This document shows positions 39,640 through 48,232 of a stretch of DNA of 64,000 bases, piece by piece (position 1 is the first letter of the stretch; every line of letters begins with the position of its first letter). The notes under the pieces were generated by a model. The model was not told the origin of the DNA. It worked only from the letters and a program-made list of their open reading frames with translations, and did not search any database. Source of the DNA: Dehalococcoidia bacterium (lineage in GTDB: Bacteria > Chloroflexota > Dehalococcoidia > Tepidiformales > Tepidiformaceae); contig JADYYG010000043.1 in assembly GCA_020853755.1 (NCBI GenBank), positions 1 to 64,000 of the forward strand, read 5' to 3'. The position numbers were made by a program, and so were the translations under genes.

Positions 39640-41262
39640 GTGACCGCGGCCCCGGTCCGGGAAGAAGCCCTCGGCGGCGCGGCCGTCCTCGCTCTCTTCA
39701 CGTCGGCAGCCACCTATCTTCGAGCATCCGCCACCATGGTCGATGCCATCAACGTCTACCCGGTCCCGGATGGCGATACCGGTTCGAACATGGCCGCGAC
39801 CCTTCAGGAAGCGGTGGATCGCGCATCGGCGCTCGGCCCCGGCGTTTCGACCGCGGCCGTCCTCGGAGCGCTGGCAAAGGGGGCGCTGTACGGAGCTCGC
39901 GGCAACTCCGGCGTGATTCTCTCACAGGCGTTGCGCGGGTTCGCCGAAGGCGCTGGCGCAGTCGAGTTGCTCGGCGGCGAATCTCTCGCAAAAGGGTTGG
40001 TGCGAGCGGCCGAACGCGCCTACCAGGCTGTTGGAACGCCCATGGAAGGCACCATGCTGACGGTCCTGCGCGCTGCCGCAGAAGCGTCCTCGGCCACCGT
40101 CGCTGAATCGCCCGGAGCAGGCTGCGCCCAGGTCCTCGACCGCGCCGTCCGCGCCGCGGAGGACGCCGAAGCGGCGACCATCGACCAACTGCCCCAACTG
40201 CGTGAGGCTGGCGTCCCCGACGCCGGCGGCGAAGGCGTCTGCGTCATTCTGCGGGGTCTGCTGGCTGCAATCACGGGCGCCACTCCGCAGCCTGTGCACC
40301 CCGCGAGCTTTCCGATCCTCTCGAACGGTAAAGCCGGGCATGAACGCTTCGGCTACTGCACTGAGTTCCTCGTCGAACCCAGCGGCGGGCCGATCAACCT
40401 GGATGCTCTTCGCGCGCTCGCAGAAGGCGGCGGCCACCGCTCCGTCGTGGTCGTCGGAGATGAGGCGCTGGCGCGCGTGCACGTGCACACGGCCGACCCG
40501 GAGCGGTTCCTGGCGGCAGCTGGAGAACTGGGCGAACTCCGCCGGGTGAAGGTCGAAGACATGTCGGCGCAGCATGCACGGTTCACCCGCGAGGGAAGCG
40601 GCGCCGGGGCGAAGGTGGCCATCCTTGCGATGAGCCGCGGCGCCGGATTCGATGCGGTGTTCGAAGGCCTCGGAGCCGCTGTCAGCGACCTCGGTGTCGT
40701 CGAGAAGCCGTCAGCCGGGCAGATCGCTGCGGCAGCCGATGCGCTCCTGGCGCCGGACGTCATCGTCCTCCCCAATCACAAGAACGTGGTCCTCGCCGCC
40801 GAGCAGGCTCGGGCGATCTCCCGGGCAACGCTGCATGTCGTGCCGGCCACCACGCTCGTACAGGGAATCGCGGCGGCTATGGCCTTCAACCCCGATGAGA
40901 ACGCCGCGACGAACCTGGCTGCCATGGCCGAGGCGACCTCGACGGTGCGGACGGTCGAAGTCACCGTGGCAACTACTGCCCGGAGGTCGGACGGTATCGC
41001 TGTCCGCGAGGGGCAAGCCCTTGCGCTGCTCGATGGCCGGCTGGTGGCGGCTGTGGCATCGCCCGCCGAAGCGCTGGCGGCCGGGATAGCAGCGGGGAAA
41101 CCCGGGCGCGGCTCGCTGATCACGCTCTACGCGGGCGAGCACATCGGCGACGCGGAGCTCGAAGGAACAACAGCCATGATCCGGGACGAGTTCCCGGGGG
41201 TCGAAGTTGAGGCGCTCCGCGGTGACCAGTCGCTCTACGCGTACATCGCCTCGATAGAATGA
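39640..41262 (+). CDS. fakA: DAK2-domain fatty acid kinase catalytic subunit (FakA/YloV-like)
   Basis: A 540-residue protein of the YloV/FakA family, the expected length. The N-terminal DhaL/DAK2 ATP-binding domain shows INVYPVPDGDTGSNMAATL with three conserved aspartates and YGARGNSGVILSQALRGF. The middle and C-terminal domains include GYCTEFLVEPSG and HVHTADP, and a conserved Asn-rich LPNHKNVVLAAEQA. With a DegV/FakB protein it phosphorylates fatty acids for lipid synthesis; no FakB is in the window. The start is GTG. No asp23-family gene lies between it and rpmB. Confidence 0.88.
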   Translation: MTAAPVREEALGGAAVLALFTSAATYLRASATMVDAINVYPVPDGDTGSNMAATLQEAVDRASALGPGVSTAAVLGALAKGALYGARGNSGVILSQALRGFAEGAGAVELLGGESLAKGLVRAAERAYQAVGTPMEGTMLTVLRAAAEASSATVAESPGAGCAQVLDRAVRAAEDAEAATIDQLPQLREAGVPDAGGEGVCVILRGLLAAITGATPQPVHPASFPILSNGKAGHERFGYCTEFLVEPSGGPINLDALRALAEGGGHRSVVVVGDEALARVHVHTADPERFLAAAGELGELRRVKVEDMSAQHARFTREGSGAGAKVAILAMSRGAGFDAVFEGLGAAVSDLGVVEKPSAGQIAAAADALLAPDVIVLPNHKNVVLAAEQARAISRATLHVVPATTLVQGIAAAMAFNPDENAATNLAAMAEATSTVRTVEVTVATTARRSDGIAVREGQALALLDGRLVAAVASPAEALAAGIAAGKPGRGSLITLYAGEHIGDAELEGTTAMIRDEFPGVEVEALRGDQSLYAYIASIE

Positions 41263-41301
41263 CTCCGTGCAGGCGCCCAGCCTGCCGCCTCGGGGGTCAC
41301 C

Positions 41302-41703
41302 ATGTCGCGGGCGATGCTCTTCCTTGTCGTTTCAACCCTTTCTGTAGGCCTGCTTCTCACGGCATGTGGCGGCGATTCGAGGCCGGCTCAACCCACGGCC
41401 ACTGCAAAGCCCACCGGCTCCGCACCCGGCGGAATCCCGCCGGCGCTGACAACCGTCAAAGTGCAGGACAACCGCTTCTCGCCGGGCTCGTTGCAAATCC
41501 CGGTCGGCGCGACCGTCACGTGGAACTGGGAGGGCAGCACAGCTCGCCACTCGGTGAAGGGCACGTTTGACGGCCAGCCGGTGGAGACACCCGTGCTGAG
41601 CGGGACGGGCGTGTACCTGTTCGCCTTTCAGAAGGCCGGCATCTTCGAATACGAATGCGGCATCCACGGCGCCGCGATGAAGGGCACGGTCACCATCCAG
41701 TAA
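41302..41703 (+). CDS. Cupredoxin-domain lipoprotein
   Basis: A 133-residue exported protein with a signal peptide ending in the lipobox LTACG, a short Pro/Thr-rich linker and a plastocyanin-like domain. The type 1 copper site is complete: His in ARHSVKG, then Cys, His and Met in CGIHGAAM. It is probably a membrane-tethered blue-copper protein in electron transfer. It follows fakA by 39 bases; TAGAAT (41255-41260) could be its own -10. It is shorter than the 6856 homologue, mostly in the linker. Confidence 0.85.
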   Translation: MSRAMLFLVVSTLSVGLLLTACGGDSRPAQPTATAKPTGSAPGGIPPALTTVKVQDNRFSPGSLQIPVGATVTWNWEGSTARHSVKGTFDGQPVETPVLSGTGVYLFAFQKAGIFEYECGIHGAAMKGTVTIQ

Positions 41704-41713
41704 TCCTGGAGGG

Positions 41714-41743
41714 TTGCATTCCGGAATGGGATTTGCGTAGTAT
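41714..41743 (+). promoter_or_regulatory. Candidate promoter of the SDR gene
   Basis: TTGCAT (41714-41719) and TAGTAT (41738-41743) are separated by 18 bases. AAGGGGG (41753-41759) is the ribosome-binding site five bases before the ATG at 41765. This gene therefore has a conventional leader, unlike the leaderless set. Confidence 0.6.
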
Positions 41744-41764
41744 CCGGCCCTCAAGGGGGCTCAC

Positions 41765-42646
41765 ATGGCAATCGTGGTCATTACCGGGTGTAGTTCGGGC
41801 ATCGGCTATGAAGCGGCACTGCGGTTCGCGCGGTCAGGGAATACCGTCTACGCGACCATGCGAAACCTTGCGAAGGCTGGACCGCTGAAGGCTGCGGCGG
41901 AGGCTGAAGGCCTCGACATTCGCATTCACCAGCTGGATGTTGACTCGCAGGCGTCCATCGATGGCGCGGTCAAGGCGATCGTCGCGGACGCGGGGCAGAT
42001 CGATGTGCTCGTCAACAACGCGGGCGTGACCGGGATCGGCTCCGTTGAAGAGACGACTGACGTCGAGCTTCACGCCGCGATGGAGACCAACTTCTTCGGG
42101 CCTTTGCGGCTCATCCGGGCCGTAGTGCCGGCGATGCGAGAGCGCGAGTCGGGGACGATCGTGAACGTATCCTCGGTGGCAGGGCGTCTTGTCGGAGGAG
42201 CCTGCGTGGCCTACCACTCTTCGAAGTGGGCGCTGGAATGCGCCAGCGAAACGCTGGCGATGGAGCTCAGGCCGTTCGGAGTGCGGGTCGCCATCGTCGA
42301 GCCGGGGTTCTTCCGCACACCGATCCTGGACAAGGCAGCGGATGGCTTCCGCGCGCAGGAGACTTCGCCGTACAAGGACCTGATCAGCCGCATGTCAGCG
42401 CTGTACGCGGGTGCATCGGAAGCCAGTGGCGACCCCGCGGTCGTCGCAGCCACGATTGAGAACGCCGTTACGACTGACGGGCCGAAGTTGCGGTACCTGG
42501 TCGGCGACGATGCCGAGCCGTTTGTGGGCGGCCGGGCACGGCTGACCGATGAGGAATATCAGACACTTGGCGACAAGATGACGGACGAGGAGTGGTGGGC
42601 GAAGTTCTTCGAGTTCTTCCCGCAACCGGCTGCAGCCGCAGGCTAA
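41765..42646 (+). CDS. Short-chain dehydrogenase/reductase (SDR)
   Basis: A 293-residue classical SDR. The Rossmann motif is TGCSSGIG (7-14), with downstream DVDSQ, NNAG and the catalytic Ser (VSSVAG) and YHSSK (Tyr and Lys). The PGFFRTP segment after strand 6 is typical. A C-terminal extension of about 60 residues (ALYAGASEASGDP onward) fits the subfamily that reduces carbonyls of lipids or steroids. Cofactor preference is unclear from the sequence. It is convergent with the molybdoenzyme gene. Confidence 0.9.
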   Translation: MAIVVITGCSSGIGYEAALRFARSGNTVYATMRNLAKAGPLKAAAEAEGLDIRIHQLDVDSQASIDGAVKAIVADAGQIDVLVNNAGVTGIGSVEETTDVELHAAMETNFFGPLRLIRAVVPAMRERESGTIVNVSSVAGRLVGGACVAYHSSKWALECASETLAMELRPFGVRVAIVEPGFFRTPILDKAADGFRAQETSPYKDLISRMSALYAGASEASGDPAVVAATIENAVTTDGPKLRYLVGDDAEPFVGGRARLTDEEYQTLGDKMTDEEWWAKFFEFFPQPAAAAG

Positions 42647-42678
42647 ACAGGCCTGGCAGGCCGCGGGCTTGTCCCGGT

Positions 42679-43272
42679 TTAGGAGTAGCGCTCCTCGCGC
42701 CACGGGTCGCCGTAGATGTGGTAGCCGTAGGTCTCCCAGAAGCCGGGCTTGTTGCTGCCCAGGAACTGGATGCCACCGACCCACTTCGCGCTCTTCCAGA
42801 AATAGAGGTGTGGGATGACCAGCCGGATGGGCCAGCCGTGCTCTTTGCTGAGTTCCTCGCCGTCGTGCGTCGTGGCGAACATCACCTGTGCCCGCCGCAG
42901 GTCCTCCAGCGGCACGTTAGTGGTGTAGCCGCCGTAGCTGTGGAGCATGGCGTACTTCGCTTCCAGCTTCAGCGAGATGTTATCGAGCAACGCCGAAAAC
43001 GGGACGCCGTGCCAGGTGTTGTCGTACTTACTCCAGGTGGTCACGCAGTGGATGTCGTTCACCTCGGTCGTCGAACCGAGGGCGTTGAACTGCTCCCAGG
43101 TGAACGTCTTCTCTTCGTCGACCAATCCCCAGACGTGGAACCGCCACGACTCGAGGTCAATGCGCGGGATGCTTCCATAGTGGAGAACCGGCCAGCCGGC
43201 AGTCAGGTGCTGACCCGGCGGCAACCGCAATTTGCCGTCCGGCCGAAGTTCCTGGGTGGCCTGCAGCGTCAT
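42679..43272 (-). CDS. Molybdopterin-dependent oxidoreductase, YedY/sulfite oxidase-like
   Basis: A 197-residue single-domain enzyme. The fold landmarks GWPVLHYGSIPRIDLESWRFHVWGLV (abbreviated), HCVTTWSKYDNTWHGVPF (with the molybdenum-binding Cys) and the C-terminal WVGGIQFL, then PGFWETYGYHIYGDPW, fit the oxidoreductase molybdopterin family. The ATG at 43272 is chosen because GGGAGA lies six bases upstream; the ATG 13 codons further upstream has no site. No signal peptide or heme partner is present, so it is probably cytoplasmic. It lacks the dimerisation domain of true sulfite oxidases. Confidence 0.85.
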   Translation of the reverse strand: MTLQATQELRPDGKLRLPPGQHLTAGWPVLHYGSIPRIDLESWRFHVWGLVDEEKTFTWEQFNALGSTTEVNDIHCVTTWSKYDNTWHGVPFSALLDNISLKLEAKYAMLHSYGGYTTNVPLEDLRRAQVMFATTHDGEELSKEHGWPIRLVIPHLYFWKSAKWVGGIQFLGSNKPGFWETYGYHIYGDPWREERYS

Positions 43273-43377
43273 ATGGAATCTCCCGTGCAGCGCGTACGTG
43301 ATGTTCTGCATTTTCAGGGTAGCTGTTCGCGTCCAGCCCGGACAAGGCCGTTTTCGATTCCAAAGCGCCGCGGCGGC

Positions 43378-43383
43378 TACACT
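43378..43383 (+). promoter_or_regulatory. TANNNT -10 element, leaderless type (lspA)
   Basis: TACACT ends six bases before the lspA ATG. There is no Shine-Dalgarno sequence between the two. Confidence 0.65.
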
Positions 43384-43389
43384 GGCCAG

Positions 43390-43899
43390 ATGGAAAGCGT
43401 CCCCGAAAGGGAAGCCGCGCGGCCGCGTATGGCCATCCACCCACGAGATGGCTGGTTCTTCGTCGTGGCCGCCGTCATTGTGGCGGCCGACCAACTGGTG
43501 AAGTGGGTCATCCGCGACACGGTCGCGCTTGGCGACCGCATCTCCGTGGTCTGGCCACTGGAAATTGTCCATTTCACGAATAGCGGGGCAGCCTTCGGGA
43601 TGCTCCAGGGCGCAGGGCCATTGCTTGTTATGACGAGCGTAGTGGGCATGGCAGCGATCGTGATTTACCTCTTCAACCCGGGGTTCGCTCACCCCCTCAT
43701 GCGGCTGGGCCTCGCGTTGATGCTCGGCGGCGCCGTGGGCAATCTCATCGATCGGGTGAAGGATGGCGAAGTGGTGGACTTCATCAAGGTGCCGAACTTC
43801 CCCGCATTCAACGTGGCCGATTCGGCCATCACCATAGGAGTCTTGTTACTGGCATGGGCAATGCTACAGGAACCGGAAGCGCCCAAACCCGAAGCCTGA
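43390..43899 (+). CDS. lspA: Lipoprotein signal peptidase
   Basis: A 169-residue four-TM protein. Conserved blocks of LspA are present: ADQLVKWVI, FTNSGAAFGML, GGAVGNLIDRVKDGEVVDFI (with the first catalytic Asp) and FNVADSAITIG (second catalytic Asp). It cleaves signal peptides from prolipoproteins. The many lipoproteins in this window (binding protein, cupredoxins) are likely clients. It overlaps the downstream rluD by 46 bases, as lspA and rluD are often neighbours. Confidence 0.95.
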   Translation: MESVPEREAARPRMAIHPRDGWFFVVAAVIVAADQLVKWVIRDTVALGDRISVVWPLEIVHFTNSGAAFGMLQGAGPLLVMTSVVGMAAIVIYLFNPGFAHPLMRLGLALMLGGAVGNLIDRVKDGEVVDFIKVPNFPAFNVADSAITIGVLLLAWAMLQEPEAPKPEA

Positions 43900-44819
43900 G
43901 CGCGCCTGTCCCGGGCAGGCTCGACGCTGTGCTCGCACGCGCGTTTCCCGACCTTTCGCGGGCCCGGGTGCAGCGCCTTATCGAAGCAGGCCACGCGCGC
44001 ATCAACGGCGCAGCTGCGCGCAAAGCTGCCACCGTCGCGGCGGGCGACGCACTAGAACTCGACGTGCCCGCCACGCCGCATGACGCTGCGCCAACCGGGC
44101 TCTCCCTCCCTGTCCTGTACGAAGATCCGCAGTTGGCCGTGATCGACAAGCCGGCGGGCCTCGCGGTCCACGGTGCGCCCGGCGATACCGGCCCAAGTGT
44201 CGCGGGCTGGTGGCTCGAACAACTCGGCCCTGCGGCTGAAGCGTTCGACGTCGAGCGGCCCGGTGTGGTTCACCGCCTGGACAAGGACACATCCGGCGTG
44301 CTCCTGCTGGCGAAGACCCCTGCGGCCCAGGCGGCGCTCAGCGCGGCGTTCGAAGCTCGGACGGTGAAGAAGACCTACCTTGCAGTCGTCGACGGCGTGC
44401 CAGACCGTCCGAAGGCCGTCATCGATGCACCGATCGACCGGCACCCTGGAGACCGCACGCGGATGGCGATCGTCACTCGCGGCCGGGAAGCGCGCACGGC
44501 GTACGAGCTTCTCCACAGCGACGGCCGCAGGGCGCTGCTCGAAGTTCACCCGGAAACCGGCCGCACACACCAGATTCGCGTTCACCTCGCAGCAATCGGG
44601 GTGCCTGTCAGCGACGATGCGGTTTATGGCAAACGCGAACCCGGCGGCCGGCAACTCCTTCACGCCTACCAGCTCAGCCTGCCTCATCCGGACGGCGGCA
44701 CGTTGACCGTCACGGCGCCGATCCCACCGGACATGGACCGCGCGATCCGCGCCATCGGGGCCGACGCCGAGGCAGTGCGGTTCAGGCAGCCGCAGGAACC
44801 CGTGAGGGCGCCGGCCTAA
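43854..44819 (+). CDS. rluD: Pseudouridine synthase, RluA/RluD family
   Basis: A 321-residue enzyme. An N-terminal S4-like RNA-binding domain (RLDAVLARAFPDLSRARVQRLIEAG, abbreviated) is followed by the catalytic domain. The active-site motif is HRLDKDTSGVLLLAK with the catalytic Asp, and the later GRTHQIRVHLA and PVSDDAVYG motifs are present. It probably modifies 23S rRNA in the helix-69 region. The start overlaps lspA; no better start is visible before the S4 domain. Its last four bases overlap the convergent hydrolase gene. Confidence 0.93.
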   Translation: MGNATGTGSAQTRSLSAPVPGRLDAVLARAFPDLSRARVQRLIEAGHARINGAAARKAATVAAGDALELDVPATPHDAAPTGLSLPVLYEDPQLAVIDKPAGLAVHGAPGDTGPSVAGWWLEQLGPAAEAFDVERPGVVHRLDKDTSGVLLLAKTPAAQAALSAAFEARTVKKTYLAVVDGVPDRPKAVIDAPIDRHPGDRTRMAIVTRGREARTAYELLHSDGRRALLEVHPETGRTHQIRVHLAAIGVPVSDDAVYGKREPGGRQLLHAYQLSLPHPDGGTLTVTAPIPPDMDRAIRAIGADAEAVRFRQPQEPVRAPA

Positions 44820-45565
44820 GCAAGCCGCTCGGCAAGGAATTCGCGCGTCGCCGTCGATGCTTCGACGCTCAGTTCGCCATGGAGCCCGGGGTGGACGTGC
44901 ATGCGCTTGTCCTTCGCGCCCAGCGCCCCGAACAGCTCGAACGCGCCATCGCGGTCGAAGCGTTCGTCGTCCCACTGGACCATGAAGAGCACCGGGCAGG
45001 TCACGTTCGGCGCGTCGATACGGTGGCGGGGACCGAACCGGCCGCGAACCGCGCTGGGCCCGGCGAACCCGCACAGCCCGAGGACGGCGGCACGAATACG
45101 CGGCTCCGAAGCGACAAACGGCAACCCGAGCATCGTGCCCATGCTGAGTCCCCAGTAGCCGACCCGTTTCGCGTCGAATAGCCCGGTCGCGAGCAGGTCA
45201 TCGAGCGTGGCCTTCCAGTCTGCGTTCATGCGGTCAAAGGTGTCGGGCCGCTTCCACAGTGCGATGTAGTCCGGGTGGCCTGCCGGGTCTTCGACTGGCC
45301 GGATGGGGCCACGCTCGCCGTGGTCAATGGCATCAATGGCGGCGACGGCAATGCCGTGGCGGCGCACGAACCGCCGGGCGAGGGCCAGGCCGGCCTCGTT
45401 CCGCTTCTCACTCGAGCCGCCATGGCCGAGCAACACGAGCGGAACGGCGCCGGTCGCATCTTCGGGCGCCCAGAGGATGCCGGGGATCGTATCGCCGTCG
45501 CGGTGAACGGCGAACGGGCGCTCAGCGACGCCCATCGAGCTCGCGGCCAGGCCGGTCCAATCCAT
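44816..45565 (-). CDS. Alpha/beta-hydrolase (dienelactone hydrolase-like)
   Basis: A 249-residue cytoplasmic enzyme. The oxyanion strand reads LVLLGHGGSSEKRNEAG, the nucleophile elbow is GYWGLSMGTMLG and the late His is in HPGLHGELS, giving a full Ser-Asp-His set (Asp in MVQWDDERFDRDGAF). The ATG at 45565 is preferred because GGAG lies seven bases upstream; an ATG five codons earlier lacks a site. The substrate is not known. It is convergent with rluD and divergent from the amine oxidase. Confidence 0.85.
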   Translation of the reverse strand: MDWTGLAASSMGVAERPFAVHRDGDTIPGILWAPEDATGAVPLVLLGHGGSSEKRNEAGLALARRFVRRHGIAVAAIDAIDHGERGPIRPVEDPAGHPDYIALWKRPDTFDRMNADWKATLDDLLATGLFDAKRVGYWGLSMGTMLGLPFVASEPRIRAAVLGLCGFAGPSAVRGRFGPRHRIDAPNVTCPVLFMVQWDDERFDRDGAFELFGALGAKDKRMHVHPGLHGELSVEASTATREFLAERLA

Positions 45566-45682
45566 TGCACAGCTCCGCATGAGGGTTTCGCCAAGTCTAC
45601 GCGACTGCGGGACTGCCCCACGTTTTACGGTCTGTCCACCTGAAATCGATGCCTGTGCAGCCGAACGCGGGGGATCGCTCCG

Positions 45683-45688
45683 TATACT
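45683..45688 (+). promoter_or_regulatory. -10 element, near-leaderless (amine oxidase gene)
   Basis: TATACT ends seven bases before the GTG start of the amine oxidase; there is no Shine-Dalgarno sequence. The spacing is one base longer than in the other leaderless candidates. Confidence 0.6.
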
Positions 45689-45695
45689 CAATCCT

Positions 45696-46967
45696 GTGCA
45701 GATAGGGGTCATCGGCGCCGGCGCGGCCGGGCTCACCGCGGCGTACCGGCTGACGCAGGCAGGGCATCGGGTCACCGTGTTCGAAGCGCTCCCGTACGTT
45801 GGCGGGCGAACCCATAGCGCCCACTTCGGCCCCGGCCACCACCTGGATACCGGCGCGGGCTGGCTGACTTCGGCCTACACCCAGACGCTGCGCCTCTTCG
45901 AGGAAGTCGGAGAGAAGGGCCGGCTCCGTCCCATCCACGCATCCGGCCCGTCCGAGCTCGTGGTCGAAGGGCGGTCGTTTATCGGAGCGGGACTTCCTCG
46001 CACTGCGGCCGGGGACCACCTCATCCCGCCGGACGAGCGGGAACGCCTGCGGAACTGGCTCCACTGGCTGGACGGCTACCCTCCGCTGGGCTTTCGTACG
46101 TTCAACGATAACGAGACCGCCGAGCAACATATCGAGGCTGTCGGGCCGGCCGCGGCGAAGTATCTCTTCGCGCCGATGTTCGAAGGACTCTTTGCACCGC
46201 TCGCCGAGCAATCGGCCGAGTTCCTTCGGTCGTGGATTGCCGCCTCGCGCGCCACGTACTACCAGGTCGAGGACGGCATGGACGCCCCATGGAAACGGAT
46301 TGCGACCCACCTCGACGTCCGCGTGAACACCGCCGTCGAGATGATTCGGCAGAGCGGGCAGAAGCTGGAAGTGGTGGCGAACAGCCTCTCGCTCGCATTC
46401 GATGGCCTCGTCGTCGCCGTGCCTCCGCCCGCAGGGAACCAGTTCGTGACGCGGGCCATCGAACCCCGGTGGGTAGCCCAACTCAACTACGAGCAGGTCC
46501 GGTACTCCGGCCAGTGCAGGCTGTACCTGGCGATGCCCGGCGACGCTCCAGCACGGATTCATCGCCGCCCGCTCCCCATGGGTCCGATCGCCAGCGTCGA
46601 GTGGCAATCCAGCGCTGACGGCGCGTGGGGATCCTGCCCGCCCGGCTGGCAGTGGGCGCTCATCTGCGCGAACGAAGCGCACAACGATCGCCTCAACCCG
46701 CTGCCCGACTTCGAAGTGACCACCCGGCTTTACCAGGCCGCCAGCAAGATTGTCCCCGAACTCCCGCCACTGGATACGTGGAAGGTGAAGCACCTCGTTC
46801 GCTGGAAGCATGCGGTGCCGGTGATGCCGCCGGGCCACTTCACCCGCCTGGCCAACTACGCCCGGCGGCCACCCATCGTGTTCGCAGGTGACTGGACCCA
46901 CCAGGCCTGCGTCGAGGGCGCCGTGCGGTCAGGAGAAGCCGCTGCGGAAGCGTTCGGCCCCGGGTAG
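45696..46967 (+). CDS. FAD-dependent amine oxidase/protoporphyrinogen oxidase-like protein
   Basis: A 423-residue flavoenzyme. The N-terminal dinucleotide-binding motif is IGVIGAGAAGLTAAYRL (GxGxxG), followed by VFEALPYVGGRTHS (the GGR flavin motif). The C-terminal FAD motif is PIVFAGDWTHQACVEGAVRSGEAAA. The middle substrate domain is typical of amine oxidase or PPO-like enzymes; the natural substrate could be a carotenoid, amine or porphyrinogen. The GTG start fits both the Rossmann start and the -10 spacing. Confidence 0.88.
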   Translation: MQIGVIGAGAAGLTAAYRLTQAGHRVTVFEALPYVGGRTHSAHFGPGHHLDTGAGWLTSAYTQTLRLFEEVGEKGRLRPIHASGPSELVVEGRSFIGAGLPRTAAGDHLIPPDERERLRNWLHWLDGYPPLGFRTFNDNETAEQHIEAVGPAAAKYLFAPMFEGLFAPLAEQSAEFLRSWIAASRATYYQVEDGMDAPWKRIATHLDVRVNTAVEMIRQSGQKLEVVANSLSLAFDGLVVAVPPPAGNQFVTRAIEPRWVAQLNYEQVRYSGQCRLYLAMPGDAPARIHRRPLPMGPIASVEWQSSADGAWGSCPPGWQWALICANEAHNDRLNPLPDFEVTTRLYQAASKIVPELPPLDTWKVKHLVRWKHAVPVMPPGHFTRLANYARRPPIVFAGDWTHQACVEGAVRSGEAAAEAFGPG

Positions 46968-47034
46968 AGGGCACGTGTGACCTCTGCGCGGACAGGATAG
47001 AATCTGGCCGCACTGAACTCGGAGGGCTACCCGA

Positions 47035-48213
47035 TTGCGTTTCCAGGACACTCCCGAACTGGCCGAATGGCGCCAGACCGTCCGCGACTTCGTCGATACC
47101 AACTGGCGAATCGCAGGGACCAAAGACGAAGACGACCCGGGCTTTGAAGCCCCGGCGGATGAGGGTCGGACAACAGCCTGGCTCGACAAGCTCGGCGCGC
47201 GCGGCTGGCTCGCGCCCGCATGGCCGAAGAAGTACGGCGGCGCCGACATGTCCGTCCTCGAACAGTTCGTCCTCAGCCAGGAACTGCACGAGGCCGGAGC
47301 GCCCGTTTCGCGCCAGATGCTGAACCTCGTCGGACCCACGATCATGCTTCACGGCACCGAGGAGCAGAAGGCCGAACACCTGCCGCCGATGCTGCGCGGC
47401 GAAGTCGCCTGGTGCCAGGGCTTCTCCGAACCAGGCTCCGGCTCCGACCTCGCCAGCCTCCAGACCCGCGCCGTCCGCGACGGTGACGACTACGTCATCA
47501 ACGGCCAGAAGATCTGGACCTCAGGCGCCCACCGCGCCGACTGGATGTTCGTGCTCACCCGGACCGACCCGGACGCTCCGAAGCACCGCGGCATCAGCTA
47601 CCTGCTGCTCAACATGAAGTCCCCGGGCGTGACGGTTCGCCCGCTGATCAACATGGCCAATGGGCACGTGTTCAACGAGGTCTTCTTCGAAGACGTGCGC
47701 GTCCCGGTTCGCAACCGCATCGGTGACGAGAACCGCGGCTGGTACGTCGGCACCACTACGCTCGACTTCGAACGCTCGAACATCGCCCGCGCGATCGCCG
47801 CCCGGAAGAACGTGGTGCGCATGGCCAACTACGTGCGGCAGCGCGCCAGCGCTGGCGACCCGGTTTCGCCGTCCTACCGGCTGGAAGTCGCCGACCGTGC
47901 CGTGGAGACGGGCATCTGCGAACTGCTGTCGTTCGTCGTCGTCTCAATCCAGGCGCGCGGGGGCGTGCCGAACATGGAAGCCTCGATGTGCAAGATGTAC
48001 GGCTCCGAGCTTTCGCAGCGCATCGCTTCCACGAAGATGCACCTGGCCGGGATGTACGGGCAGGAGCGGAAGCCACGCGGCCTCCAGGAGGAGCACAACA
48101 TCAACGCGGCGATGGAGTACATGCAGGTCGTGCCGGCGACAATCGCGGCGGGCACGAGCGAGATCCAGCGCAACATCATCGCCACCCGCGGCCTCGGGCT
48201 GCCTCGCGGCTAA
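47035..48213 (+). CDS. Acyl-CoA dehydrogenase family protein (second copy)
   Basis: A 392-residue paralogue of the 11552 gene, with the same landmarks: AWPKKYGGADMS, WCQGFSEPGSGSDLASLQTRA, VINGQKIWTS and the C-terminal TIAAGTSEIQRNIIATRGLGLPRG. It is an FAD enzyme of acyl-CoA oxidation. The start is TTG at 47035 with GGAGG nine bases upstream. A TAGAAT (46998-47003) lies near the expected -10. It is followed on the other strand by the monooxygenase gene, 19 bases away. Confidence 0.93.
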   Translation: MRFQDTPELAEWRQTVRDFVDTNWRIAGTKDEDDPGFEAPADEGRTTAWLDKLGARGWLAPAWPKKYGGADMSVLEQFVLSQELHEAGAPVSRQMLNLVGPTIMLHGTEEQKAEHLPPMLRGEVAWCQGFSEPGSGSDLASLQTRAVRDGDDYVINGQKIWTSGAHRADWMFVLTRTDPDAPKHRGISYLLLNMKSPGVTVRPLINMANGHVFNEVFFEDVRVPVRNRIGDENRGWYVGTTTLDFERSNIARAIAARKNVVRMANYVRQRASAGDPVSPSYRLEVADRAVETGICELLSFVVVSIQARGGVPNMEASMCKMYGSELSQRIASTKMHLAGMYGQERKPRGLQEEHNINAAMEYMQVVPATIAAGTSEIQRNIIATRGLGLPRG

Positions 48214-48232
48214 AGCCAACTACGCCCGGGGG

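Noticed and set aside
43273-43311. Longer N-terminus for the molybdoenzyme from the ATG at 43311
   Set aside because: No Shine-Dalgarno sequence precedes it, whereas GGGAGA lies six bases before the ATG at 43272.
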